A stretch of 31,514 nucleotides of DNA from CAZVYJ01 sp964631565 (GTDB lineage: Bacteria > Planctomycetota > Phycisphaerae > SM23-33), in assembly GCA_964631565.1 (NCBI GenBank), contig CAZVYJ010000033.1, positions 1 to 31,514 of the forward strand, in the 5' to 3' direction. The notes below the pieces were generated by a model. It ran no database searches and had not been told where the DNA came from. It worked only from the letters and a program-made list of their open reading frames with translations. This document shows, piece after piece, positions 7,300 to 15,300 of this stretch; the first letter of the stretch is position 1, and each line of letters begins with the position of its first letter. The translations under genes were made by a program, and so were the position numbers.

Positions 7300-8276
7300 T
7301 TGCCGCTTCCTTCATAGATGGGCCTTACCGTGCCGTCAGGAAAGACTTTCGCGCTGACGACCCGTTTTGTGTCTATGTTGCGAACGTTTATGATTTCGCC
7401 CGGCCGGCCGTCCTGCATCGCCGTCACCAGTGCGGAAACCGTGAATCCGGCGCCCTCGACTCTCATGACGATTGTTTCGTTCTGCTTCACCACCACTGCG
7501 GGGGCCGGCTGCTTCGTCATGGCGGGAACCAGGACCGTCCCGGCCGGTATTTCCTTCGTCGCAACCTCGCCTATCGGTGCTGTCCAGTTCGGATCGGGCG
7601 GAACATCGCTCGTGATGATTTCAACCCTGATGTTGTCGGCGGTCAGAACTTCGCCGGCTGCGATATCATCGGCTGCAACGGCGCGGCGAGCGGCATAAAC
7701 AAGCTTGAACAACGCGCTGCCGGCGTCGATTTTCTTTTCGCCGGCCACGCCCACAAAATTGATTTTGACATGACCGGCCGGCGCATCCTTCGCGAACTCG
7801 CATGAGATTTCGACATCATTCCCGGCGGGCAGAGCGACGGCTTCAATATCACGGACGAGTTTGTACGTGCAGCCCGCCGGGCCGGGACGATGCTTTTTAA
7901 GGAATGCATCCGCCGTCCTGAGCAGGTCCGAAGATTCGGCGACCTGTTCATCGCGCGTGAGGATAATGCTTTCCGCGCCGGTGAACGCCACCTTGTCCTT
8001 GCTGATGCCGGAAGCCGCCAGCCTGCTCAGTATGGTGCGGCGGTCGACGACGAGTTTTTCGCCCGACCACGGCCCGCGGCCCATTTGTATCTCGTTCACC
8101 TGCTGAGAAATTTTCTCGTCGTCGCACCTGATGACGCAAATCGCGCCCAGCCTGAGCGAATCGCTGTCTGTTTTGAGGCTCCTCGGCAGATATATCCGCA
8201 CCTTTGCGTCATCGTCCGCCGCGGCAAATCCGAACAGGCCCAGCAGAATCGTGATGACAATCATGACTCTTCCCAT
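7296..8276 (-). CDS. flgA: Flagellar P-ring assembly protein (FlgA)
   Basis: FlgA is a periplasmic chaperone needed to assemble the FlgI P ring. The 326-residue protein has an N-terminal signal peptide (about 1-20, ending GFAAA). Its C-terminal half is the SAF/FlgA domain: AARRAVAADDIAAGEVLTADNIRVE, KEIPAGTVLVPAMTKQPAPAVVVKQNETIVMRVEGAGFTVSALVTAMQDGRPGEIINVRN, with the final VVSAKVFPDGTVRPIY. It is longer than enteric FlgA (about 220) because of an extra N-terminal region. The ATG at 8276 has AGGAG nine bases upstream, overlapping the flgG stop. Its position between flgG and flgH/flgI is a common arrangement. Confidence 0.92.
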   Translation of the reverse strand: MGRVMIVITILLGLFGFAAADDDAKVRIYLPRSLKTDSDSLRLGAICVIRCDDEKISQQVNEIQMGRGPWSGEKLVVDRRTILSRLAASGISKDKVAFTGAESIILTRDEQVAESSDLLRTADAFLKKHRPGPAGCTYKLVRDIEAVALPAGNDVEISCEFAKDAPAGHVKINFVGVAGEKKIDAGSALFKLVYAARRAVAADDIAAGEVLTADNIRVEIITSDVPPDPNWTAPIGEVATKEIPAGTVLVPAMTKQPAPAVVVKQNETIVMRVEGAGFTVSALVTAMQDGRPGEIINVRNIDTKRVVSAKVFPDGTVRPIYEGSGK

Positions 8277-8288
8277 GGTCTGAGGCTC

Positions 8289-9077
8289 CTAGGTAATCAG
8301 GCTGTTGGCTGTGGTGAGCATATCGTCGCCGGCTTTGATGGCCCGGGAATTGATTTCGTATGCCCGCTGTGCAGTTATAAGGTTGACCAGCTCGGTCACC
8401 ATCTGGACGTTGGATTTTTCCAGGAATCCCTGCTGGATGCTTCCAAAGCCCGGCGAGCCGGGAATACCGGTGGTCGGCGTTCCGCTGGCGGGCGTTTCGG
8501 CAAAAAGGTTGCCGCCCTGGCTGGACAGGCCGGAAGGGTTGGCGAACCTCACAAGCGATATCCTGCCGATTACAGTGGTCTGGCCGCTGGCGCCGATAGT
8601 AGCGGACACCGTTCCATCCTTGCCGATATTTATCGACTGCGCCTGGGGCGGAATCGTTATGGCGGGTTCGATTCCATATCCGCTGGATGTCACAAGCTGG
8701 CCGTCGGCGTTGATTCTCAGCGAGCCGTCGCGTGTGTACATCGTCTCGCCGCCCGGCAGAGACACCTGGAGGAACCCGTCGCCCTCGATGGCGATATCGA
8801 GCGACACGTTGGTGCTCTGCATTTCGCCCTGGGTGAAAACTTTCAGGGTCGAGGCATGCCTCACGCCGCTGCCGACTTCAAAACCGGTCGGGTCCACCAC
8901 GCCGGAGGCGACTTCCTGGCCGGGCTCGCGGAGCTTGACATACATGAGGTCCTGAAAATCGACCTGCGACCGCTTGAAGCCGGTAGTGTTTATGTTTGCC
9001 AGGTTATTGGCGATCGTATCCACTATCATCTGCTGGGCGGTCATGCCCGTTGCTGCTGTTGAAAATGCTCTTAACAC
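8289..9077 (-). CDS. flgG: Distal rod protein FlgG
   Basis: FlgG makes the distal rod of the flagellar basal body. The 262-residue size is the family norm. The N-terminal rod signature is plain (TAATGMTAQQMIVDTIANNLANINTTGFK), followed by VDFQDLMYVKLREPGQ, a feature of FlgG. The core has GDGFLQVSLPGGETMYTRDGS, and the C-terminus has NVQMVTELVNLITAQRAYEINSRAIKAGDDML. The start codon is GTG at 9077, with AAAGGA six bases upstream. It begins 19 bases after the flgF stop. Confidence 0.96.
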   Translation of the reverse strand: MLRAFSTAATGMTAQQMIVDTIANNLANINTTGFKRSQVDFQDLMYVKLREPGQEVASGVVDPTGFEVGSGVRHASTLKVFTQGEMQSTNVSLDIAIEGDGFLQVSLPGGETMYTRDGSLRINADGQLVTSSGYGIEPAITIPPQAQSINIGKDGTVSATIGASGQTTVIGRISLVRFANPSGLSSQGGNLFAETPASGTPTTGIPGSPGFGSIQQGFLEKSNVQMVTELVNLITAQRAYEINSRAIKAGDDMLTTANSLIT

Positions 9078-9096
9078 GGCTGTTCCTTTCGATGCC

Positions 9097-9813
9097 TTAC
9101 GGCATTGCTACCTGGATAAGGCTTTTCATGCGATCATCGTCAGAGTTGACTGTTTTCATGCTGGCCTGGTACATCCTTGTCACCGTTATCAGATTGACCA
9201 GTTCTTCGACCACGTTGACGTTGGACGATTCCTGGCATCCCTGAACAATCTCGATTTTCTCGGGCGTGATTGTGGCTGCGTCCTTCGGGGCCGTGAACGA
9301 GTTGCCGCCGACCGACTGGAGGAGCGAACGGTCCTCGAAATCAACAATCTTGAGAACGCCGATTATTCTGCCGGAGGCGGTTACCGTGCCGTCCCCGGAA
9401 ACGGCGATCTGGGCCGGGCTTACATCCGGCGGCAAGGTAATCGGGCCGCCCTTGCCTGCGACTGTTCTGTTGGCGAAATCGACCAGCTGGCTCTTGCTGT
9501 TCAGGCGGAACGCGCCGTTGCGCGTGTAGGCCACCCCGTCGGGCGATTCGACAACGAAAAATCCATCGCCGTTAATCGCCATGTCCAGAGGCCGCTCCGT
9601 CGTTTTCATGGCGCCCTGAGAAAAATCGATTGCCGTCTTGTCGGTGATTCTGCCGCCCGCCTCGGCCATCCGGGCCTCGAGCGCATGAACAAATCCGACA
9701 ACCCGCCGCTTGTAGCCGGAAACGCTGGAATTGGCGATGTTGTTGGTTATGCCTTCATACTGGCGGGTCAGGGCGTCGAGCGTCGATGCAGTAGCTTTTA
9801 CCGAATCAAGCAT
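9097..9813 (-). CDS. flgF: Proximal/distal rod protein FlgF
   Basis: A rod-family protein of 238 residues. The N-terminus (LDALTRQYEGITNNIANSSVSGYKRR) and C-terminus (SSNVNVVEELVNLITVTRMYQASMKTV) carry the rod/hook signatures, and the middle has MAINGDGFFVVESPDGVAYTRNGAFRLN. Size and position directly before flgG fit FlgF, which sits between the proximal rod and FlgG. Some taxa carry two flgG-like genes, so a second FlgG or FlhO/FlhP type cannot be fully excluded. The ATG at 9813 follows the PilZ-like gene stop by 20 bases. Confidence 0.88.
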   Translation of the reverse strand: MLDSVKATASTLDALTRQYEGITNNIANSSVSGYKRRVVGFVHALEARMAEAGGRITDKTAIDFSQGAMKTTERPLDMAINGDGFFVVESPDGVAYTRNGAFRLNSKSQLVDFANRTVAGKGGPITLPPDVSPAQIAVSGDGTVTASGRIIGVLKIVDFEDRSLLQSVGGNSFTAPKDAATITPEKIEIVQGCQESSNVNVVEELVNLITVTRMYQASMKTVNSDDDRMKSLIQVAMP

Positions 9814-9833
9814 ATCGTATTCCCATGCAGGCC

Positions 9834-10964
9834 CTAGGCGGGCGCGGTCTCCATTCTCAGGTCTGCGGCGACATCGTCCGATGTTGCGGCGGAATTCGTC
9901 TGCCTGGCAAGCTCGGCGATATCGCTGCCGGCAAGGCCGATCAATTCAACTGCGACTTCAAGAGTCGTTCCGCTGTGGCGATCGACTCGCCTGACGGCGC
10001 CCATTCCCTGGACGACTTGTCCGCCGGCCAATTCCACTATGACCAGCAGCTTGTCGCCGGTGGCGACGTCGGCCGGCGTTTCCAGCTTCAGGCCCGGTCC
10101 GGCGATCTCGAGCAGTGAGCTGTCCAGAAATTCCGGCAGCTCATCGAGGCTTCTGCCGGCGCGAAAAGGAAATCTCGCAATCCTGGCTCGCCGATGCACC
10201 GACACGCGCGGAAATCTGCGGCGGTTGATGAACCTGACGTAATCAGTGTGGGCCAGCGTTATGATGCCGTCTTCCGCCTTGACCACCGGGGCGTCAAATT
10301 CCCAGACCGCGCCGCCGCTGGAATACCTGACCAGCCAGGCCTCGCCGGGACGGCACTGAACGGGTATTTCAGGCTGAACGGTAAGCGACGTCGCGTCGGT
10401 TCCCGCCACTTTCGCGTGAATGCCTTCCGCCTTGCCGCGATGAACAACCGATATCGTTTCGCCTGTGCTGATTTCGCGGCTGCTTACCTGAGATGACGAA
10501 TCGTGGGTGAGAAACTTCTGGAAACCCAGCTTCTCGCGAAGCGTCTGCAGCAGCGTAAAAGTCAGTTCGCGCTGCTGGTCGGTCATGGTGACGAGGCATC
10601 CGCTGCGGACGTAAACTGAAATCGCCTGATCGAACACCGACGCCATGACAAAAATGGCATTGGGGTTCCTGAGTGCGGCGACTTTTGTGATGTCCCTGAG
10701 CAGATTGACTTCATCCATGCTCAGACCCGCCCGCTCAGCTTCGTGTTCGAAGCTTTTTCGCATCGCTTTCGCCTGGCCTCGCTTCATGTTGATAATCACG
10801 GCCAGAAGCGCCGCCGCACCGATAAGCACGAAAGCTATAACCAGAACCCACACCCAGTCCGAATCGGACCCGGACATATTACGGGCGGCATTCAGCCTGT
10901 CTATCGCGCTGCTTGTCGATGACGATTGAGCCAGGCTGCTGATTGTCAAAATGCCTCCGTGCAT
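9834..10964 (-). CDS. Membrane-anchored PilZ-like protein (YcgR-type) in flagellar operon
   Basis: A 376-residue protein with one transmembrane helix (about 37-60, WVWVLVIAFVLIGAAALLAV) and a basic stop (KRGQAK) just after it. A helical segment (about 68-150) links it to a C-terminal pair of domains resembling YcgR: a PilZ-N-like beta domain (about 160-245) and a PilZ-like domain from NRRRFPRV (247-254). The RxxxR c-di-GMP motif is present (R249-R253), but the second motif, normally D/N-x-S-x-x-G, reads E-I-A-G-P-G (286-291). Ligand binding may thus be altered. Sitting between flgE and flgF, it is a candidate flagellar brake or basal-body regulator. ATG at 10964, GGAG nine bases upstream. Confidence 0.75.
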   Translation of the reverse strand: MHGGILTISSLAQSSSTSSAIDRLNAARNMSGSDSDWVWVLVIAFVLIGAAALLAVIINMKRGQAKAMRKSFEHEAERAGLSMDEVNLLRDITKVAALRNPNAIFVMASVFDQAISVYVRSGCLVTMTDQQRELTFTLLQTLREKLGFQKFLTHDSSSQVSSREISTGETISVVHRGKAEGIHAKVAGTDATSLTVQPEIPVQCRPGEAWLVRYSSGGAVWEFDAPVVKAEDGIITLAHTDYVRFINRRRFPRVSVHRRARIARFPFRAGRSLDELPEFLDSSLLEIAGPGLKLETPADVATGDKLLVIVELAGGQVVQGMGAVRRVDRHSGTTLEVAVELIGLAGSDIAELARQTNSAATSDDVAADLRMETAPA

Positions 10965-10979
10965 TTATCGCAGCTCCGA

Positions 10980-12623
10980 TTAACGGATAAGATTAGCCAG
11001 TTCCTGGAGCATTTCGTTGGTAGTCGTGATGGTCCTGGCGTTCGCCTGGAAACCGTTCTGCGCCTGAATCAGGTTCACGAACTCCTCCGCAACGTCCACG
11101 TTCGATTTCTCCAGCGAGCCGCCTCGAATCGCACCGGCGTCGCCCGACAACGCCTTGGTGAAAATCGGAATGCCGGAGTTGCCGGTCGGCACATAGTAGT
11201 TGTGGCCTATGCCTTCGAGGCCGGCAGGGTTCTGGAAGGTGGCAACCTTGATCGCGGCGATGTCCCTTTCCAGACCGTTGGTGAACGTAGCCGTGATAAC
11301 GCCGTCCTGCGTGACCGAAAGGCTGGACAACCAGCCCGATTCATAACCGTCCTGGCTGGCTGCGGTCGCCGTCGAGCTGCCGCCGAACTGGGTAACGCCG
11401 TCGAACTCGCCGACAGTACCGAAAGATATGTTTATGCTTCGTGTGTTGGTCGGGTCATGTGCGAACTTCATCTGAAGTGCGGCCGAGTCGCCTATGGTCG
11501 AGTTAAGCCCGCCGTAGGCGCCATTGGCGAGGAACGTGATGCCCCGGATTCTCCTGTCCACAAGCTCGACATCGCCGGTTATGTCGGTCACCACGAAGTC
11601 CCACGTGTTCGTATCGTCCGTACGTATGAAGGCGCCTGACAATTCATGGCTGACGCCCTGCGAGTCGAATATTTCGATGCTTGTCTTGGTGATTCCGGTT
11701 CCGCCGACATCGAGCAGGCTGAAATAGCCGGGCATTTTCATCTTGCCGGTTCCGGAAAAACTAAGCGTCAGGTCGGTCTGGCTGTAGCCGGACGAGTCGT
11801 CGGTCAGGCGGATTACGCCGTTGCTGATCGATGCGGTGGACCCGGGGAAAGCCGCTGAAATCGCCGCAATCAGGTCGCCCATTGTTGTCGTGTCGGCGTC
11901 GATAACAAGCTCCGCGCTGACGGCGGAGCCGTCGGCGGCCTTGCCCGTTATGATTATTTTGTCGCCGTCAACCAGTGCGGTCGTCACCTGGTCCAGATCC
12001 GCCAGAAGCGTGTCTTCCGATGCGGTCGTGTTGCCGTCGGTATACTGGATCGTCGCGGAAAGTATGGTCGTTCCAACGGTGTCGTCGTCGGCGCTGACGT
12101 TGCCGTTGTAGTAAATCAGGCTGGTCGCCTTGGCGGCGAGGGCCACGTCGTACGGAATTCTGATCGCGTTATTCGTGACGCTCTGGAAACCTTCCGCGAT
12201 GCCTTCCGAACCGATTCGCTGGACGCGATAGCCGGTCGACGGATCGACCAGATAATAGTCCGAGTCGACCGTAAACGAGCCGGCACGCGTATAGACGTCC
12301 TGCGTGCCGTCGTTAACGACGAAATAACCGTTGCCTTCAATCGCCAGGTCAAGCGGCTGGCCGGTGTCAACCAGGCTGCCCTGTGACATGTTCTTGTCGA
12401 TCGTGGCGACATTCACGCCGCTGCCGATCTGCATCGGGTTGGTGCCGCCAACCTTTCCCGTCGCCGGCGACGCCACTCTCAGCGTTTCGCTGAACAAGTC
12501 GGCAAATGTGACTCGACTGGACTTGTAACCGGTCGTATTGAGGTTGGCAAGGTTGTTGCCGGCCACGTCTATCATGGTCTGGTGAGCTTTTAACCCTGAA
12601 ACAGCTGCTAAAATTGAGTTCAT
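10980..12623 (-). CDS. flgE: Flagellar hook protein FlgE
   Basis: FlgE polymerises into the flagellar hook. The 547-residue product starts with the hook/rod signature (ILAAVSGLKAHQTMIDVAGNNLANLNTTGYKSSRVTFADLFSETLRVAS). GDGF-like LAIEGNGYFVVNDGTQDVYTRAGSF follows near residue 95. The C-terminus has EKSNVDVAEEFVNLIQAQNGFQANARTITTTNEMLQELANLIR. The middle (about 150-430) is an enlarged D2/D3 region rich in Thr and Asp, giving a hook protein longer than the enteric 402 residues. The ATG at 12623 has GAGGA six bases upstream. Confidence 0.96.
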   Translation of the reverse strand: MNSILAAVSGLKAHQTMIDVAGNNLANLNTTGYKSSRVTFADLFSETLRVASPATGKVGGTNPMQIGSGVNVATIDKNMSQGSLVDTGQPLDLAIEGNGYFVVNDGTQDVYTRAGSFTVDSDYYLVDPSTGYRVQRIGSEGIAEGFQSVTNNAIRIPYDVALAAKATSLIYYNGNVSADDDTVGTTILSATIQYTDGNTTASEDTLLADLDQVTTALVDGDKIIITGKAADGSAVSAELVIDADTTTMGDLIAAISAAFPGSTASISNGVIRLTDDSSGYSQTDLTLSFSGTGKMKMPGYFSLLDVGGTGITKTSIEIFDSQGVSHELSGAFIRTDDTNTWDFVVTDITGDVELVDRRIRGITFLANGAYGGLNSTIGDSAALQMKFAHDPTNTRSINISFGTVGEFDGVTQFGGSSTATAASQDGYESGWLSSLSVTQDGVITATFTNGLERDIAAIKVATFQNPAGLEGIGHNYYVPTGNSGIPIFTKALSGDAGAIRGGSLEKSNVDVAEEFVNLIQAQNGFQANARTITTTNEMLQELANLIR

Positions 12624-12660
12624 GACTGTTCCTCTACGCTATGATGAAAGTTCGCATTTC

Positions 12661-13026
12661 TTATCCAATCGCCAATATGTCGCTCAGCTGCAGGCGCTGA
12701 TTGCCGATTATCAGACGCGGGTCGCTGTAGGTGTTGTCCACACCGTCAACGGTCCCCACCGTCGCGGCGGTTCCGCCGGACGGCACATAGGCGACGTTCT
12801 TGCCGATGAGACTGATGGCCTGTGTCTCGAGCTGGGACGCAAGGACGTCCTGAAAACTGGAGTTCATCTTCTCCAGCTGTTCCAGCTGGGACAGCTGCGC
12901 CAGCTGGGACGCCATCTGGTTGTTGTCCATCGGCTCGAGCGGATTCTGGTTCTGGAGCTGCACAACCAGCAGGTTCATATAATCCGCACTTATGCTCGCG
13001 CTGCTCGTTGATGAAACCGTACCCAT
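12661..13026 (-). CDS. flgD: Hook-capping protein FlgD (short form)
   Basis: FlgD is the scaffold that caps the growing hook so that FlgE can polymerise. The 121-residue protein has the conserved N-terminal FlgD region: MNLLVVQLQNQNPLEPMDNNQMASQLAQLSQLEQLEKMNSSFQ (about 17-59), followed by LASQLETQAISLIGKNVAYV. It ends soon after, lacking the Ig-like and most of the Tudor-like part found in the roughly 230-residue enteric protein; short FlgD forms of this kind occur in Bacillus. No frameshift is evident: the stop is followed by a 37-base gap to flgE. The SD AGGAG overlaps the fliK stop codon. Confidence 0.93.
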   Translation of the reverse strand: MGTVSSTSSASISADYMNLLVVQLQNQNPLEPMDNNQMASQLAQLSQLEQLEKMNSSFQDVLASQLETQAISLIGKNVAYVPSGGTAATVGTVDGVDNTYSDPRLIIGNQRLQLSDILAIG

Positions 13027-13035
13027 CGGCTTCTC

Positions 13036-14649
13036 CTATATCCTTACGTTTATGGAGCTGTCGGTTACCAATTCGCCTAATTCCTCCGCCTCGTCGGCGT
13101 ATTCACCGGCAAAAAGGTTCCGTCCGGGATCGGCCGACGCATACGAATCCCTGTTATGGCCATGCTGTCCGCTCCAGTCTCGCAGCATGGAATCCGCGCC
13201 GTGGTGGCCGCCCTGGCTGGGATCGCTCAGTACGACATCCATGCGGCGGACGCTGATGCCGCTGTCAGCCATCCTGCCCATAAGCGAAGACGCTTCCTTC
13301 TGGATTTCCACGAGCGTGCGATGGCTATCGACCTCAACAACGCCGCGGATGTCTTTGCCGTCGGACTGAAGCGAAAGGCGGACCCGGCCGAGTTCCGGCG
13401 GATTCAACTGCACCGTAATCTGCTGGCCGACGCGGAGATTGCCGGCGAATTGTGTGATTTGTTCCGCGGGAGGAATATCGGCTGCGCCAGCCGGCTGCAG
13501 GACCGCCGGCCTGACGGCCTGCGGAGCGACGCTGCTGACAGTTTCGAGCGGCTTGACGCCTGCCTCGACGGCGCCGACGACATGAGACCCGAATGAACGG
13601 ACCGTTCCGTCCCCGTCGCGGACTGTACGCTCCACAGGAGGCCGGCCGAAATCGCGATATGAAGCCGTCGTCACGACGGTTCTGTCAACTGCGGGTTTGC
13701 TGTCGACGTCTTCGGCGTGGCGCCTGTCGCTTTCGGGCCGGACAACCCGCTGTTCAGCCGCCGGTTTGGGTTCAGCCGTCGCTGCCTTGCCGGCATCAGT
13801 AGCGGCTGCAACCGGCGCAATCCTGTCAACAACCTGAATCTCGGATTTCTGCGAAGGCTGCGACAGCTGCGGCGAAATTTCCTTCTCGGTTGAAGCTGCG
13901 GCTGCGACGACAACGACTTCCTGTTTGCTGCCGGATACTGCGGCAACTTCCGGTGCGGCCGGAGCAGTTTCGCCTCGTTCGACTTCGGCAGCGACCTGCA
14001 CCGGGACGTCATTAACGGAGAACATCTGCCGCCCGCCCTGCAGCTGCATTGGCTGAACCGGAGGAACCTCCGCACTCGGCTGGCCGGCAACCACCTGTTG
14101 TTGAGGCACATTCGCGGCTGCGGCGGGAGCTTCCGGCTGGGGCATGACAAACTGAACCTGCGGCATAACCGCATCGGGTATCTGCGCCGCAGGCCTGAGC
14201 GATTCGGCAGATGTCTCGACGACGGCATTCTGCGTTTCGGCGGCAATCTGTGTGACCTGAGCTATGATTTCGGCGAAGGGCCTGGGAAGGTTCGGCTGCT
14301 CCGGTATTATCTGCCGGCAGAAGTCTGCTGCCGGTATGGATGCCGACACTGCATCACAGTCAGAGCGATTCGTTTCATTTTTCTCGCCGCGAGTCCCGGA
14401 CCTGAGCTGATTGGTCTGCCCCTTACTGTCGGAGCCGGAATCGCTCTGAGGCTCTTGCGACATGCGAACATCGTTGACGTCAGCCGCTGCGGATTCGTAC
14501 TGGTCCGTATCTCCGGCTATTAATACATTTTTGTCGCCTCTCGTGTCTGTCTGAAGGCCCTTTTTGCAACTGCCGGCGACCGCACCCCTGGACGGGGCCG
14601 TCTGCAGCAATGAGGCGATTGAAATTGTTTCAACACTGTTCATGAACAT
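13036..14649 (-). CDS. fliK: Flagellar hook-length control protein (FliK)
   Basis: FliK measures hook length and triggers the export specificity switch. The 537-residue protein is low-complexity and Pro/Ala/Gln/Val-rich for about 390 residues, as expected for the molecular ruler. The C-terminal Flg_hook domain (about 400-475) has LRVGQQITVQLNPPELGRVR, then GVVEVDSHRTLVEIQKEASSLMGRMADSGI. The reading frame is open further to 14676, but the sigma-54 promoter at 14671-14687 puts the transcript start near 14661, so the ATG at 14649 (GAAGGA five bases upstream) or 14643 must be the start. The His/Asp-rich tail after residue 480 is unusual. Confidence 0.9.
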   Translation of the reverse strand: MFMNSVETISIASLLQTAPSRGAVAGSCKKGLQTDTRGDKNVLIAGDTDQYESAAADVNDVRMSQEPQSDSGSDSKGQTNQLRSGTRGEKNETNRSDCDAVSASIPAADFCRQIIPEQPNLPRPFAEIIAQVTQIAAETQNAVVETSAESLRPAAQIPDAVMPQVQFVMPQPEAPAAAANVPQQQVVAGQPSAEVPPVQPMQLQGGRQMFSVNDVPVQVAAEVERGETAPAAPEVAAVSGSKQEVVVVAAAASTEKEISPQLSQPSQKSEIQVVDRIAPVAAATDAGKAATAEPKPAAEQRVVRPESDRRHAEDVDSKPAVDRTVVTTASYRDFGRPPVERTVRDGDGTVRSFGSHVVGAVEAGVKPLETVSSVAPQAVRPAVLQPAGAADIPPAEQITQFAGNLRVGQQITVQLNPPELGRVRLSLQSDGKDIRGVVEVDSHRTLVEIQKEASSLMGRMADSGISVRRMDVVLSDPSQGGHHGADSMLRDWSGQHGHNRDSYASADPGRNLFAGEYADEAEELGELVTDSSINVRI

Positions 14650-14670
14650 GGAATTCCTTCGCAACTCTAT

Positions 14671-14687
14671 TCGCAACAGGCGTGCCA
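14671..14687 (-). promoter_or_regulatory. Sigma-54 (-24/-12) promoter of the flagellar operon
   Basis: On the minus strand the sequence reads TGGCACG-cctg-TTGCGA. The -24 element TGGCACG (14687-14681) is a perfect match to consensus, the spacer is the canonical four bases, and the -12 element TTGC has its invariant GC. Transcription would start near 14661, leaving a leader of about 12 bases that carries the fliK ribosome-binding site. A sigma-54 activator gene is transcribed divergently from 15501. In many bacteria hook and junction genes are under sigma-54 control with a FlrC/FlgR/FlbD-type activator. Confidence 0.92.
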
Positions 14688-14799
14688 GAATGGTTATTCA
14701 CAATCTGTCAACACCTCATCTTCTTCCTTTATAGGGAGTTATAATTTTGGCGATGCTGCAGCGTCCGGAGTAGTCCTGCATGAAAACGGGGAGAAAGCC

Positions 14800-14833
14800 G
14801 GAATTTTCTTCCCGTAAACCAGAAATTTTTTCT
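14800..14833. promoter_or_regulatory. Candidate tandem enhancer (activator-binding) sites
   Basis: Two 13-bp dyads with the same layout: GGAA-N5-TTCC (14800-14812) and AGAA-N5-TTCT (14821-14833). Their starts are 21 bases apart, about two helical turns. They lie roughly 140-170 bases upstream of the predicted sigma-54 transcript start, the usual range for sites bound by sigma-54 activators. Binding by the neighbouring activator is inference; AT-richness makes chance dyads possible. Confidence 0.4.
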
Positions 14834-15064
14834 CTGTTAAAATTTTTTTGCCCCCGATTGAAGAACCGCTTGGCGAGTCACCGCCGGATGCCATCAGAAC
14901 TACAGCCACAGAAAAGGATTAGCTTTAATTGTCGTCTACAAAAGATGTTACAGCGATAATACCCTGTTGGCAAATGTTGTTATTTTCGACAACGACGGAA
15001 AGTTTCTGCGTAACTGGAGTTAAATTTAGGAGTAAAAAGAGGACCGGCTGTACAAAATATGGTA

Positions 15065-15091
15065 TTGCATGAGTTCGCAACTCGCTATATT
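15065..15091 (+). promoter_or_regulatory. Candidate sigma-70-type promoter with internal palindrome
   Basis: TTGCAT (15065-15070) and TATATT (15086-15091) are separated by 15 bases, slightly short for a sigma-70-type promoter. Between them lies the perfect dyad GAGTT-cgc-AACTC (15071-15083), placed where a repressor would block polymerase. Transcription would start near 15098, giving either a leader of about 400 bases for the activator gene or a separate small RNA. Confidence 0.4.
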
Positions 15092-15097
15092 TTGCGT

Positions 15098-15300
15098 TCG
15101 ATTTAAAAGCGTGAAGTGGTGCACGGCTGTGTACCGGATATTTGTAGTTTCGACCCGCTACTATCCGTATCACCGCGGTTAGCCCACCCCGACCCCCACG
15201 TGAGGCTATGTGTGCACTTGTCGCCTGAGCAGCGTTTTGTTGCGCTGCATGAAGGGCAGGCGGCGAGTCGGCCGACATGGAATATCGGCCGAGTTGCGCG
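15098..15300 (+). ncRNA. Candidate structured RNA or long structured leader
   Basis: Several nested or adjacent stems are visible. A closing stem pairs 15109-15118 with 15215-15224 (8 of 10 pairs). Inside it CGGATA and GTAG (15135-15147) pair with CTAC and TATCCG (15158-15167). Next come CGCCTG/CAGGCG (15222-15227 with 15257-15262) enclosing GCAGCG/CGCTGC (15229-15234 with 15243-15248). Last is an 8-bp stem, TCGGCCGA with TCGGCCGA (15268-15275 and 15285-15292). Some of these share bases and would be alternatives. No match to RNase P, tmRNA, SRP or a known riboswitch was recognised. It lies upstream of the activator gene. Confidence 0.35.

Noticed and set aside
7890..9062. Plus-strand open frame of 390 codons
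   Set aside because: It lies opposite flgA and flgG, both of which are well supported.
14650..14676. Upstream start of fliK at 14676
   Set aside because: That ATG lies upstream of the predicted sigma-54 transcript start and inside the -12 element.
15098..15300. 6S RNA, RNase P RNA, tmRNA or SRP RNA
   Set aside because: The conserved sequence hallmarks of these RNAs that I know were not found on either strand; only hairpin structure is visible.
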